A stretch of DNA of 64,000 nt. Origin: Limnephilus marmoratus (lineage: Eukaryota; Arthropoda; Insecta; Trichoptera; Limnephilidae). The notes under the pieces were generated by a model. It saw only the letters and a program-made list of their open reading frames with translations. It searched no databases and was not told where the DNA came from. Of the stretch, positions 10,580 to 20,849 are shown piece after piece; within the stretch, counting starts at the first letter, position 1, and every line of letters begins with the position of its first letter. The translations under genes were made by a program, and so were the position numbers. The stretch covers positions 54,613,285 through 54,677,284 of the forward strand of contig OU862910.1 in assembly GCA_917880885.1 (NCBI GenBank), in the 5' to 3' direction.

Positions 10580-11500
10580 AATATAATTTATTTATTTATT
10601 TACGCCCTTTTACGGGGCTTTTACATAATTATGAAATTTACAACGGTATTTTGCAACGAAATATATAGTTATAATAAACACAATTAAATAACTTTGTTTC
10701 AATTCCACTTTATTATTTTTTAAGTTATTTAATTGTGTTTATTATAATTATGTATTCCCACAAAGTGTTTGCTATATGTCAAGAAATATATAGTATTTAT
10801 TGTACATAACTGAACTGCCTCAGTAACAGTATTTTGTATTTGTCTAAAGATAAATTGAAGATGTCCACTGACTTGGTATAATTATTTCCCTCCATTAGTA
10901 TTCTGGGCAAAGAGGAATACATATGGTAGTTAGTTCCAGAATTTCTGCACTGAAATAAATCCTGACTTCTGGTATTACGTAGTGGAATCCGGAAGCTTAT
11001 CAATTCAAGCAATACCGGACTATCAACTAAATTATTTAGAATTTTATACAGAAACACCAAATCAGTGAAAATTCTTCTGTCTGACAATTTGAGCATATTC
11101 ATATCATTTAAAATAGTGTTGTAGTTTAACATAATTGCTGGAATACCCTTTTAAAATTTAGAAAACGTAAGAATTTGTTTTGTATTCTTTCAACAGCTTG
11201 TACATGTATATTATAATATGGGTTCCAGACGGGAGAATTGTACTCAAGTTGACTTCTAACATATGCAAAATATAACAGTTTAATACAATTTATATTGTTA
11301 AAATTTCTAGTTAGCCTAGTTATGAATCCCAACATTTTTAAGCCCTTGTTAGAGATTTCTGTTATGTAGTTAATAAATGAAAGATTTGATTGAAAAGTGA
11401 TGCCTAAGTGTTAATGTCTCGAGAGTATTGTTATCCATGTTGTAATTAAAGATCACTGGATTTTTTATTCGAGAAAATTTGGCATTTTGAGATATTTAAG
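10580..11500 (-). mobile_element. Jockey-like LINE 3' end, copy A
   Basis: The minus strand encodes the C-terminal part of a LINE reverse transcriptase in two frames. 11335-11126 reads YFAYVRSQLEYNSPVWNPYY, the usual RT C-terminal segment, and 11132-10797 reads LSDRRIFTDLVFLYKILNN and TRSQDLFQCR, the end of ORF2. Further upstream to about 11500 the translation FSRIKNPVIFNYN fits the same ORF with stops. The 3' tail TTTATTTA..ACGCCCTTTT lies at 10584-10615. It is dead through frameshifts and 5' truncation. Confidence 0.75.
10669..10747. repeat. Small hairpin insertion in LINE copy A
   Basis: Perfect 24-bp inverted arms (10669-10692 and 10724-10747) sit between the LINE tail and its ORF end. 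GAAATATATAGT occurs just before (10659-10670) and again about 120 bp later, near 10784, and may be the target duplication of a tiny MITE. The other two LINE copies lack this stretch. Confidence 0.45.
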
Positions 11501-11606
11501 TAGACTATTTTCATTACACCAAATTAACAATTTGTTGATATAATATATTGTAGCTACGTTCAAAAATATGATAATATTTTTTTTTATTTTTTTATTTTTT
11601 ATTTTT

Positions 11607-11985
11607 TTTATTTATTTATTAACGCCCTTTTTCGGGGCTTTTACATTACATATGAATAATAAGAAAATACAAAGCATTCAATGTACATAACTGAACTGTT
11701 TCAGTAACAATATTTTATATTTGTTTAAACATAAATTGAAGATGTCCACTGACTTGGTATAATTGTTTCCCTCCATTAGTATTCTGGGCAAAGAAGAATA
11801 CATATGGTAGTTAGTTCCAGAATTTCTACACTGAAATAAATCTTGACTTCTAGTATTAAGTTGTGAAATCCGGAAGCTTATCAATTCTAGCAATACCGGA
11901 CTATCAACTAAATCATTTAGAATTTTATATAGAAATACCAAGTCAGAGAAAATTCTTCTGTCGGACAATTTGAGCATATTTTTGT
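11607..11985 (-). mobile_element. Jockey-like LINE 3' end, copy B
   Basis: It encodes LSDRRIFSDLVFLYKILND and the following residues up to the same ORF end as copy A (11977-11678), with the same TTTATTTATTAACGCCC tail. It is 5'-truncated at the same region as copy C, just upstream of the LKLSDRR motif. Confidence 0.75.
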
Positions 11986-12320
11986 TTATTTATTGATTAA
12001 CGCCCTTTTTGGGGGCTTTTACAAATGAATGGTAAGAAATGTACAGTATTTATTGTACATAACTGAACTGCCTCATTAACAATATTTTATAATTGTTTAA
12101 AGATAAATTGAAGATGTCCACTGACTTGGTATAATTAATTCCCTCCATCAGTATTCTGGGCACAGAGGAATACATATGGTAGTTAGTCCCAGAATTTCTG
12201 CACTGAAATAAATCCTGACTTCTAGTATTAAGTAGTGGTATCCGGAAACTTATCAATTCAAGCAATACCGGACTATCAATTAAATCATTTAGAATTTAGT
12301 TTAGAAATATTAAGTTATTA
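11986..12320 (-). mobile_element. Jockey-like LINE 3' end, copy C
   Basis: A third, shorter copy encodes LLELISFRIPLLNTRSQD to the ORF end (12265-12050) and has the TTTATTTATTGATTAACGCCC-type tail at its left. Copies A, B and C follow each other in the same orientation without other DNA between B and C. Confidence 0.7.
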
Positions 12321-12344
12321 GTAACCGATTTTACCTAAGAACAG

Positions 12345-12770
12345 ACGGAATGCCTTTGAAATGAGATCCTTGAGGCGTATGTGCGGTAAAACTATGTACG
12401 ATCGTGTGAGAAATGTGGAGATCCGCAAAAAATGCAAGGCTGATGTAAGCCTAATGAGTAAGATTAAGATAGGGACCCTTAGATGGCTTGGGCAAGTAGC
12501 GCGAATGAACGGAAAAAGAAGGGTAAGAAGAATATATTACGCAAATGATAGAAGAAGTCGGGTACACCCGAGGAAGACATTCCACGATCAAGCGAATCAG
12601 ATACTTGAGTCGGGCCATGTCAAGAATCAGAATAATAGAAGAGTATGTGTGAGACGATGTGTAAATGTAAATGAGGCAAAGAGTGTGTTCCAAGACCGAG
12701 TTGTTTGGCGGTCCGTCCTCTCTTCCTATCCCTGCTATAAACGGCGTGATGGTTAGTTAGTTAGTTAAGT
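12345..12770 (+). mobile_element. LINE family T, RT C-terminus and TTAG tail
   Basis: A 131-codon frame starting at 12361 encodes the region after the RT palm: RSLRRMCGKTMYDRVRN, then TLRWLGQVARMNG near residues 38-50, a decayed GRPRKTW motif (here RVHPRKTF), then QDRVVWRSVLSSYPC. This is the usual C-terminal signature of RTE- or R1-like LINE proteins. Stop-free but 5'-truncated, so not functional. A (GTTA)n tail follows at 12752. Related pieces occur at 0.14, 17.6, 25.8, 28.9, 41.7, 45.6, 48.4, 50.0, 57.0 and 59.7 kb. Confidence 0.75.
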
Positions 12771-12949
12771 AACTACATAATTTCAACTTCGGATTCGTTT
12801 TACCTGAAAACAGGGCCTCAAATCAAAAATATTTGCACCACAAATTCACCAGTTTCCCGCTTGTGCCACTTATTTCCGAACGCTGTGTATAATGTATGCA
12901 TTAGACATTACCGTAAATAACGCATTGTATTTCACGAATATAACCAGAT

Positions 12950-13175
12950 GACCTCCGCGGCAGAGCTGTAAACTTCTTGGCTCAGGACCCAGAGGTCGCG
13001 GGTTCAAATCCGTAGTGAGCGAATAAAAAATGTGCAATTTATATGAGTTTTTTCACGCGTAGAATTCGAATAAATAAAAATGTTATTTCTTTCACCTCGC
13101 TCCTGTGACAACGGTATTTTCAGAATACTCATCAAGCAGAATCGAAGCTTTGTTTAAAATTACTTGGCATTTGTT
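12950..13175 (+). mobile_element. tRNA-headed SINE
   Basis: A tRNA-like head with B box GGTTCAAATCC (13001-13011) is followed by a body containing CACGCGTAGAATTCGAATAAA. The head matches the CTCCGTGG..GAG start only loosely (ACCTCCGCGGCAGAG). No clear poly-A tail is seen before the minisatellite. Confidence 0.45.
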
Positions 13176-13178
13176 TTC

Positions 13179-13692
13179 GAGTTTAATGATAGGAAATTGT
13201 TGTTGAGTTTAATGATAGAAAATTGTTTTTGAGTTTAATGATGGGAAATTGTTGTTGGGTTTATTGATGGGAAATTGTTGTTGAGTTTATTGATGGGAAA
13301 TTTTTGTTGAGTTTATTGATGGGAAATTATTGTTGAGTTTAATGATGGGAAATTGTTGTTTGATTTATTGATGGTAAATTGTTGTTGAGTTTATTGATGG
13401 GAAATTTTTGTTGAGTTTATTGATGGGAAATTGTTGTTGAGTTTAATGATGGGAAATTGTTGTTGAGTTTAATGATGGGAAATTGTTGTTGAATTTATTG
13501 ATGGAAAATTGTTGTTGAGTTTAATGATGGGAAATTGTTGTTGAGTTTGTTGATGGAAAATTGTTGTTGAGTTTAATGATGGGAAATTGTTGTTCAATTT
13601 ATTGATGCGAAATTGTTGTTGAGTTTATTGATGGGAAATTGTTGTTGAGTTTAATGATGAGAAATTTTTGTTGAGTTTAATGATAGAAAATT
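13179..13692. repeat. 26-bp minisatellite, about 20 copies
   Basis: The unit is approximately GAGTTTAATGATGG followed by GAAATTGTTGTT, repeated head to tail for about 510 bp. Variation alternates TTAATGAT with TTATTGAT and TTGTTGTT with TTTTTGTT, suggesting higher-order mixing of two unit types. It is non-coding. Confidence 0.9.
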
Positions 13693-13699
13693 TCTCAAA

Positions 13700-13905
13700 C
13701 TTCTCCTTCCTATTTTTTTCTCTCTTCCCCACTTCCTCGGCTTTGCAATATTTTCTAATAACAATGCTGGATAATGAGGGCGTCTTCTACAACGATATTT
13801 TATGTTTATTTCAAAAATACATATAGTATTAAATATTAAATATTTAAATGAATAAAACAATTAAGTTATTAATAACACATTTTCATAAAAAAAAATAGGA
13901 GATTT
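13700..13905. other. AT-rich spacer
   Basis: No recognisable element or gene. A C/T-rich stretch at 13697-13740 ends the minisatellite. Confidence 0.4.
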
Positions 13906-13911
13906 TTCAAT

Positions 13912-14236
13912 TTGGGAGGCGGGAATGTGTACCGCCGCCCCGGGAACCTTTATTGGATAACCAACACCTCTGCCATAGGTCACCCCAAGTGGTTCGCTAC
14001 GTTTGGTGATTTAGCAGAGGTGCCTGGGTTCATGGGGTGAGGTTTGTCTAGGTCTTGGAGGCGGATGACCAGGACATACTGAACCCCAGACTCCTACCCA
14101 CCCCTTAAAATCTTTTCCTTCCCAGAACTCTCCTCTCCTTCCTTTCCTTAAAAAACCCTCCGCACAGCATCCCCAAGATGACATAGACCCTGAAGGAAAT
14201 GATTTTCCTCAGGGCCTCCTGTGTGGAGCTTATGTA
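13912..14236 (+). mobile_element. Retroposon family B, short form, near full length
   Basis: It starts at GGGAGGCGGGAATG, runs through ACCGCCGCCCCGGGAACC, GATAACCAACACCTCTGCC, GGTTCGCTACGTTTGG and CAGGGCCTCCTGTGTGGAGC, and ends in a poly-A. The copies at 28.48-28.82 kb (plus) and 51.08-50.75 kb (minus) share both ends. The consistent 3' poly-A indicates retroposition. No pol III boxes are obvious, so it may be a SINE of another origin or the 3' end of a LINE. Confidence 0.7.
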
Positions 14237-14324
14237 AAAAAAGTAGAGGATCTCTTTGCTCTAAGCATTTGGTAAGCAATGCATATTTGGAAACCATTTT
14301 TTTTATATATGCTCTACACATATG

Positions 14325-14512
14325 GGAAAATAATTCTCCTCACGGCATATGTCGTCTTTAGGGAAGCTGCGTGCAGGATATTTTTAGGAAAGGAAGGAGA
14401 GGAAATTCCGGGAAGAAAAAGGTAAAAGTCAGGAGGACGCATGAATCTATCCCTCCGGGGCCTATGTTATGTTAGGAATTGCTGTGTGAAGGGTCTTTTT
14501 AGGAAATAGATA
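14325..14512 (-). mobile_element. Two partial copies of retroposon family B
   Basis: GAAGCTGCGTGCAGGATATTTTTAGGAAAGG and, a little later, GCTGTGTGAAGGGTCTTTTTAGG, are both minus-strand pieces of the family's 3' half, arranged in tandem. Confidence 0.45.
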
Positions 14513-14519
14513 GTAGCCG

Positions 14520-15200
14520 ATTTGAAAAAGAACCCGAGTTCAAGAGCCCACTCCAGCTGAACCTACACATCGCTACTGGGAACCAGTTATTGCATATGCC
14601 AACAGCTTCCGAGGATCTCGCAGTTGAGCCTGACACTGTGTCACGGTCAGAGGTTGCTAAATGTCAACACTGCTTCATCTTCTTCTTGTTAGAGACACAA
14701 ACACCAACACCAATATATAAAACTAACACTAACTACTAATGCATTAACACCGACAAATGAGGAATAACCCGGCATGCGGCATGTCGAATGTCGGGTGGCT
14801 TTGTTCCGTGGTTCTAGTCTTTACCTCAAGGCGAAGTAGCACTATTTTTGATTAATCTTTACTACGAATCAGTTTACATTATAAATACAAAAAAGTATGC
14901 ATTGGATAAATTGAAGCTTTTCCTACAGTTTTTATTGAGGAGAATTAATAAAAAAAACTTAAAATACTTTATAAAAAAAACAAGCGTAAACTACCAAAAA
15001 AGTATGTTTTTAATTAGACATGCATGAACGCATTAATAAACAATTTTATTGCAAAAATTATGTGCGACAGTTTCCATTGCTTAACTTTTTTTCTTTTATT
15101 GATTATGACATTATTCACAAAATTTAAAAAAAAGCCTTTGCCCTTGAAATCGTGACCTCTCGACTTCCTTTGCCAAGGCTTTTATGGCGATATAAATTCT
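14520..15200. other. Spacer, no gene recognised
   Basis: It includes an ACACAAACACCAACACC-type simple repeat near 14700-14750 and AT-rich sequence. No consistent coding or element end is seen. Confidence 0.4.
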
Positions 15201-15204
15201 AATT

Positions 15205-15475
15205 ATGCAATTGTAAATGTTCACTAAAATGGTCTGGAAAGAATCTCCTACTTGTGATCTCACTAAAGAAACCACTCATTCACTCTCAATGCAATTATTA
15301 ATGTTCTCCAAAATGACCTTGAAAAAAAAATCACATCTATGCGATTCTTCCAAAGATATAAAGAAATCATCCCTTTGTTCAGAATACAATTTTTAATGTT
15401 CTCAAAAGTTGTCTTGACAGAAGCAAATTCCTGTGATATCTTGATCGAAACCATTCCTTTTGTCAAGAACATTAT
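15205..15475. repeat. Degenerate repeat of about 85 bp, three copies
   Basis: The phrases AATTGTAAATGTTCACTAAAATGG, then AATTATTAATGTTCTCCAAAATG, then AATTTTTAATGTTCTCAAAAG recur at intervals of about 80-90 bp, each followed by a CTTGA/CTGGA..TC stretch. The minus-strand 69-codon frame here is a by-product. Confidence 0.4.
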
Positions 15476-15539
15476 GAACTAATTGGCTGTCAATTTAAAT
15501 TTTACAATTTGGCTGTCCTGAAACGGGTATCCTTCCCAG

Positions 15540-15620
15540 TTGGACAGACAAAGTATCATTTTGTTAATGTATTGTAATATATATGCATATATAAATAAAT
15601 AAATAAGGCACAATGCATAT
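15540..15620 (+). mobile_element. Possible LINE 3' UTR with TAAA tail
   Basis: GTATCATTTTGTTAATGTATTG followed by ATATATAAATAAATAAATAA is typical of jockey-like LINE 3' ends. No ORF end is recognised upstream. Confidence 0.3.
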
Positions 15621-15624
15621 TTTT

Positions 15625-16435
15625 GGTTTGTGGCTTCCTCTTGAGGTCGATTTACCCTTTGATTAGTAGCAAGTGATAAAACTGAAGGAACGCCACCCAA
15701 TTGCGGAATAATGTCAACAAAATAAGAGATTGTGTTGCTTTTCTCCTGGTGTTATCCTAAAACTTTTGATTTGCTTTGAATCGATCTGTACATTCGCCAT
15801 TAGCTGTAAATATTAATTACGGTTACCTCATGTAAAAAAACACTACAAATACAGAACATTAAAGAAAAGAACAAACAAACATAACGTATCCAGTACATTA
15901 CCTAACCTAAGCTTTTATTTTATTATGATCCGGTTTTAAACTGTTTTTTTTTTAATAGGTTTCAATTTTAGAATGTTAAAGTCCCCAGCGTTGCCTGGGA
16001 TCTACACAAAGTTTTTTTTAAAAACAGACTTAGACAATGACCTTCGTCTTGTCTTGTCTTGGTCAAGTGTGCAAAATTTTAACCTCGGATAAAATTGTAA
16101 ATACCTTTAATATTTGAAAAAAAAGTAAGATTAAGTGTTTTGAAGTATGTATTTGAAGTGGTTGTAATTTAGGTAGGTAAATCCGTCCGAGTGTAATTCT
16201 GAATGAATATTAGGTTTGTGAAATTCACGTATGTGAAATTTCGTTATGTAACCGTTTTACCATACATCCATAAGTAGCAACTTCATTTCTACAGCATTTA
16301 TGGTCGCTGTTCCCAACTTTTCGATCGATCAATCTGAGTCTCCGATCAGCTAACTGATTTGTTCACCTGTTGATCGGAGAGTTGCGTTGAAAAGAGCGTA
16401 TTTGTGCAATTTTCAATTTCAGTGCCGGCAACCCG
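15625..16435. other. Spacer with possible Helitron 3' remnant
   Basis: On the minus strand CCCAG-GCAACG-CTGGG (about 16007-15985) resembles the GC-rich hairpin near Helitron 3' ends, but no CTAG/CTRR end follows at the right distance. Nothing else is recognised. Confidence 0.25.
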
Positions 16436-16437
16436 AG

Positions 16438-16640
16438 CATTTATTTTATTTTTATTTATGTACATAGTTTTCTTTTACCCACCTCACTAGACAGAGTCTG
16501 TTCCGAGGCGGGTAAATAACATATTATATTTATTAAAAAGATATATGTATATCAACAAAGATATGCATGTATATAATAAGATTAAGATATATGCGTATAT
16601 GTACACATACATGCACATACGTATTGTTGTTTTTATTATT
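16438..16640 (-). mobile_element. LINE 3' UTR and tail
   Basis: In minus orientation the phrase GTTATTTACCCGCCTCGGAAC, then CTCTGTCTAGTGAGGTGGGT, is followed by an AAATAAAAATAAAAT tail. A related TCGACTCAGG..TAGTGAGACAGG phrase with an A-rich tail lies at 53.55-53.66 kb. Confidence 0.4.
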
Positions 16641-16644
16641 TGAT

Positions 16645-17390
16645 AATTTTCCATAAGAAGATTGCATACGTAATATAAGATTTCACATGGAGATAAGAAA
16701 ATGTAATTAAAGAAGGAACATGATTATATAATGAATGTTGCTAGCAAGCAGTAGGTACCCTGCATATTATATTATGTTTGAATATTATATAATTTAGTAA
16801 GTAATTATATGAAAAGTGAATGTCTATAAAATGTACTCCTGTTAGTTCTTTAGGATATTTCGAATGTCTGTTCTTTCCTTTTCAGTCAACCATATTACAA
16901 AAAAATTTGAATAGCCAGTTCAGATTATTTGGGGTGATGTAAGTTTAAGATGTTTGAGGAGTGTTGAGCGAATTTTTCGGCTCATCAGTTGATCAGTAGA
17001 ATTTGGAACAATGGCCTGTTAACTTTCGTCCTTCCACTGCCAATCGGGAAATTACATTTACATATCCTAGCAAAATTAAAACATCCCCTTATTATAACAA
17101 TTAAATATAGCACTTAATCCTGAATTCTCTTGTTCTCATAGTGTGCTAAGATTTATAAAGTTTCAACAATATACTCCATTTCATCTAAATACGGAGGTAG
17201 TGGGTGTACTTCTTAGTTATTGGTATTTTCAGATATCTACACAAATAATGCGTAAAGGAAACACTCAAGCAGAACACTTGCTCACTCAAGTGGTCTTGTA
17301 CTTGAATCATCTTGTGCTTATTAAATTAAGGCAGGCACCACAATTAAATTAACAAAATTATTTCTCTACGAGGCAGGAGACTTTTGAAGT
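16645..17390. other. AT-rich spacer
   Basis: Only chance frames, for example 17143-17352. No element ends seen. Confidence 0.4.
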
Positions 17391-17394
17391 AGCG

Positions 17395-17485
17395 GCTTCA
17401 AATGACCGTCGTTGTGTGGTGATCTATACTCACTCGACTGAATCGGGAGGTCGCAGGCTTCATTTCCGGCGCAGAGCAAGTATTT
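17395..17485 (+). mobile_element. Decayed tRNA-like SINE head
   Basis: The order GACCGTCGTTGTGTGGTGA then GGGAGGTCGCAGGCTTCATTTCC corresponds to the A- and B-box regions of the other SINE heads, with a damaged B box. Confidence 0.35.
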
Positions 17486-17559
17486 ACTAGATAAATATTT
17501 TGGGCGCATCCAGTCTGGATGTTTTGAATTTGATTATCAACAAACCAACTACCATCACG

Positions 17560-17960
17560 CCGTTTCTCCGCAGAGGTAGGCAGATAGGACGGGTCACCAA
17601 ACATCGCGGTCTTGGCACAGTGTTTATTTTATTTTATTTTGATACAACATTTTACATTTCATAGTACAATCCAAAAATGTTGGCCCCACTGGGTAGTTTA
17701 CCCGTGGTGAGGACCCTTGTTTGCTTAATTTAAATGCATATATCGTCTTATGCATACTCTTTCACTCCCTTTTTACTCGGTTCGCTAACTTGATCGTACC
17801 ATATCTTCTTCGAGCGTCCCCGATTTCTTGTACCATTCGTATTCGCGTCATATATTCTCCTTAAACTTCCTTCATTTGATCTGCATGCCCAAACCATCCC
17901 GTGTCCCTTTCTTAATCTTACTCATTATGCTTACATCAGCCTTTCTTTATTTTTTGTGAA
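17560..17960 (-). mobile_element. LINE family T fragment, interrupted
   Basis: The minus strand carries the family-T 3' end: CACGCCGTTTCTCCGC and CGGTCTTGGCACA on the plus strand, then after an insertion CATACTCTTTCACTCC, CGAGCGTCCCCGATTTCTTG and CTTAATCTTACTCATTATGC, which is the complement of the GRPRK and SLMSKIKIG coding region. The insertion at about 17622-17735 is a different LINE 3' end. Confidence 0.6.
17622..17735 (-). mobile_element. LINE 3' UTR inserted in a family T fragment
   Basis: In minus orientation it reads CTACCCAGTGGGGCC, ATTTTTGGATTGTACTATGAA, then an AAAATAAAATAAAATAAA tail. The same 3' UTR stands at 47.56-47.68 kb in plus orientation (CTACCCAGTGAGGCC..TGGATTGTACTTGAAATG). 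It breaks the family T sequence at 17.56-17.96 kb. Confidence 0.55.
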
Positions 17961-17964
17961 TATC

Positions 17965-18350
17965 ACACAAGAGTCTTTCCTGTCCGGCGCCAGTATGACT
18001 GTGGCATCCCCAGAGGGAGTATGTTGTGAATCTGTAGGGCATGGAAAAGAAGCAGATGGGGTGCAGGAAGGTTGGGAAATGTCTGGATAGTTAAATCTGA
18101 CCACCAAACACGGCTAAAGCCATTTCAAACTCTTTTTGTTTTGAAAAGTTTTATTTTTCGATGTAATTTGTTACTTTAATTAAAGTGTCTAGAAATTGTT
18201 ACATAGTCAGTGCCCAAGAAATACAAAAAATTGTGAACACTTCAAACTCGTTTAGATCACGAATGGTGGTCTTTCATCATGGCGATACTGAGAGTATTCC
18301 ACTGAGTTTTAGGCAGTAGGAAAAACAGCGAATTAATTGAAGACAAAAAA
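17965..18350 (-). mobile_element. SINE family A, reverse copy
   Basis: CACACAAGAGTC, TGTGGCATCCCCAGAGGG and GGCTAAAGCCATTTC are the complement of the family A body. GGCGATACTGAGAGTATTCC near 18280 is the complement of its ACTCTCAGTGTCGCC phrase. Confidence 0.55.
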
Positions 18351-18397
18351 TTATAAAAGTTACAAATTGCAGTGTACTGCGTCCTCTCTACAGCTTA

Positions 18398-18883
18398 GTG
18401 ATAAGAAAAGCCGAGCTCAGCATCGAGACAAAGATGGCAGTGTTTAAAACGGTATACCGCCCGACGCTCACTTACGTCCACCAGACACGGATGCTAAATG
18501 AACGAACACGCTCTAGAGTCCAAGCTGCCGAAATGAGGTACTTGAGAGGAGTGGCAGGAGTTACGAAATGGGATCATATAAGAAACTCGACGATCCGAGA
18601 TGATCTAAACATTGAACCATTGCTACTCTTCATAGAAAAATCGCAACTGAGGTGGCTTGGGCATGTACTAAGAATGTCTGAAGACCGAATTCCAAGGAAG
18701 ATACTGAGTGCGATTCCAGAGGGTAGACGTTCAGTGAGCCGCCCCAGACACAGTTGGGCGAGGCAACTCTAGAAACTGTGTGAGGAGAGGATGGGTCTAC
18801 CATGGACAGAGGCCGAACAATCAGCACAAGACAGGGACGTATGGAGGAGCCTTGTCGATGCAATGGGTCCCCGACCTGAATAG
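18398..18883 (+). pseudogene. LINE reverse transcriptase C-terminus (RTE-like)
   Basis: The frame begins in RT palm-to-thumb sequence (KMAVFKTVYRPTLTY), then AAEMRYLRGVAGVTKWDHIRN, and LRWLGHVLRM at residues 84-93, a hallmark of the C-terminal region of RTE-, R1- and related LINE proteins. A stop at 18770-18772 interrupts it, but the same frame continues (KLCEERMGLPWTEAEQ) to a second stop at 18881-18883. It is 5'-truncated and lacks the catalytic YADD region, so it cannot act. The YG of the usual LTYGxE motif is altered. Confidence 0.75.
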
Positions 18884-18899
18884 GATAAGGGGTAGAAGA

Positions 18900-20000
18900 T
18901 GATGATGATGACAAATTGCGGTTAAACGATTAAAGCTACGCACATTTCGCGATGTGAAAATGTCAGGAAAAAACGTATGTTGAACACTTTTAAGCAATCC
19001 CTTCATGAAGGAAACCATCTAAAAATATTAAATAAATAGGAGCGGTTAAAACACGCTCGCTACAACCACAATCCACGACTGAGCTAGTAAAATCGATTTT
19101 TTCATACATTCGGCATTTTCATAATAATGATGAATAATTTGGGTTATTATGCCTCTTATTTATTATTTATTTTTTCAGGTTCTCCATAAAACAGTTATAC
19201 ACCAAATTATTACGGAGAAGATTACAAAATTTAAGAGGGCATTACCAGAGAAAGCCGGAAATACGTCATTTTCAAAAAAGTTTTTAGACGTATTGACTCT
19301 TTTCCACAAAAAATTATTAATGGATTTCGAAAGATTGTTCTTTTATCTAGTGAAGTTATGTAATAAATTTTTAGAATTTTTTTTAATTTTTAGTATAATA
19401 AGGTTATTCCATAGGTCGTTGGCAGATTTGTTAAATTTTCAAAAAAGTTTTTGTATTATACCACACCCATTTCAAATAATGTAATCATGCAGTAAAATAA
19501 ATCAATACATTATCTAGCAGAGTTATGCATTAGAATTTTAATTTTAGTTTCAATAAAATCATTAAAAAATATGTACGTACATGTGTTTCTTGACGAAAAT
19601 TGGTCCATTTGTGTATTTATTTGCGCACTTACAAACTAATATATTTCAGAATTTTTTAACATTCTTATTAAATTTAGACATTATTGAAAAATGATAAATA
19701 CTTATAATCAAAAAATAACTACAAAAAGTACACTATTTTAATAGTTTTATCATCACGCCTTTCAGCATTTTTGGATGAAGGTATAAATTAAAGCTAATTT
19801 GGATTGAAATAAATTCGATATTGAGTTATAATTTTAAAAAGCTGGTACGGAGAATAATTAATCTTTCTCATTGTAACCGCCCTGCACGATCGGAAGAACA
19901 ACTTTCGACGAAATGTGGATTTTCGTCCGCTGGCTGGTTAAACGCTCTTAAGGGAAAAACAAAACAAAAAAATCCAAGGGGGGGGTTTCACTATGTTGAG
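18900..20000. other. AT-rich spacer
   Basis: A 111-codon frame at 19149-19484 is AT-driven with Phe/Leu/Lys/Ile bias and shows no motif or splice signal I trust. A GAT trinucleotide stretch lies near 18898. Confidence 0.4.
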
Positions 20001-20007
20001 ACGGGAA

Positions 20008-20192
20008 CCGGACAACTCAGAATGAAACCAACTCAGAAGCACCTCAGAACGGTCATTAAGAGTGATGATAAAAATTGGTTAAATAGGTTAAGTTAGGAAA
20101 GGGTTACCGACTATTTTAAAATAATTTTTTTATAGCTTTTAATGACCTTTCTGAGGTGTTTCTGAGTTGGTTTCATTCTGAGTTGGCATGGA
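20008..20192. mobile_element. MITE family M, copy 1
   Basis: Terminal inverted repeats of nearly 50 bp: ACAACTCAGAATGAAACC.. on the left and its complement ..GGTTTCATTCTGAGTTGGC on the right, with few mismatches. Copies at 38.29-38.47 and 50.24-50.47 kb share the ends. No coding capacity. Confidence 0.65.
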
Positions 20193-20203
20193 ACCGTTGA
20201 GAC

Positions 20204-20404
20204 TTATGTCAAAAGATGGTTACTGAACTCTATATAGGTAACATTGAAGATGTCGATGCTCAATGCAGAATTGTTAAGCAGTTGAATTGCTCTGTTTAAT
20301 GGCGCATTCTGAAAAGAAGAAGTTCTCGCTTTCGGAGTATAAAAAAGTGCGTGGGATCTCCCACGAGTATAAGCGTTAGGGACATATAGGTTAATCTCCT
20401 TCAA
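20204..20404 (-). mobile_element. LINE ORF2 C-terminus fragment
   Basis: The 66 codons include RSHALFYTPKARTSSFQNAP and RAIQLLNN, resembling the terminal part of jockey- or CR1-like LINE proteins (compare TRSQDLFQCR..NYHMYSSLPRI at 10.9 kb). No more of the ORF is present. Confidence 0.45.
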
Positions 20405-20419
20405 CGAATCTATATGTCT

Positions 20420-20650
20420 TAGTCATAAGTCACTAGCTATAAGTCTTAGAGCTAAGTCACTAGTTATAATTGTAAATCTTAGTTGTAAGCCAGTAATATA
20501 AGTAGCTGTAAGTCTTAGATGTAAGTCACTAGTTGTAATTGTAAATCTTAGTTATAAGTAATATTAATTCTTTTATATATTTATTTGTACAGCGCCCTTG
20601 AGGTGATTTTCCACGAAAACGGCGCTATATAAATTAGCCAATTATTATTA
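20420..20650 (+). mobile_element. LINE 3' UTR with ATT-type tail
   Basis: Repeated TAAGTCACTAG..TAAATCTTAG phrases precede ACAGCGCCCTTGAGGTG and GGCGCTATATAAATTA, ending ATTATTATTAT. This layout is known from several LINE clades with short 3' microsatellites. Confidence 0.4.
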
Positions 20651-20750
20651 TAGGTAGATTCAGTACCTACAGTACCGGAGATAAGCTTAAAAAAAATATG
20701 CCTTATTATGCTCCTTCACCGTGTAGGTGTGTAATCTTGGTTTTACATCT

Positions 20751-20791
20751 GCCCTGATGGTGGACACTGTAGTGCTGTCCGAAACTTTGGC
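20751..20791 (+). ncRNA. Hammerhead-like motif in Penelope-like remnant
   Basis: GCC-CTGATGG-TGGACA..TGTCC-GAAAC..GGC: short stem I (GCC with GGC), a CUGANGA-like box with the last A changed, a stem II with one extra 5' nucleotide, and GAAA. The following AAAGAAGGAAGTAGCGCAACACGGCATA is shared with the foldback at 3.65-3.80 kb. Cleavage activity is unproven. Confidence 0.45.
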
Positions 20792-20849
20792 TAAAGAAGG
20801 AAGTAGCGCAACACGGCATAAAAACTCAAAAATAAATCACGATAATACA

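Noticed and set aside
13179..13692. CRISPR-like array
   Set aside because: Units are contiguous 26-mers without unique spacers, in a eukaryotic context.
15985..16010. Helitron 3' end
   Set aside because: The hairpin CCCAG..CTGGG is present, but no CTRR terminus follows at the usual distance and no 5' partner was found.
19149..19484. 111-codon plus-strand frame
   Set aside because: Phe/Leu/Ile/Lys-rich from AT-rich DNA; no motif, no promoter or splice evidence.
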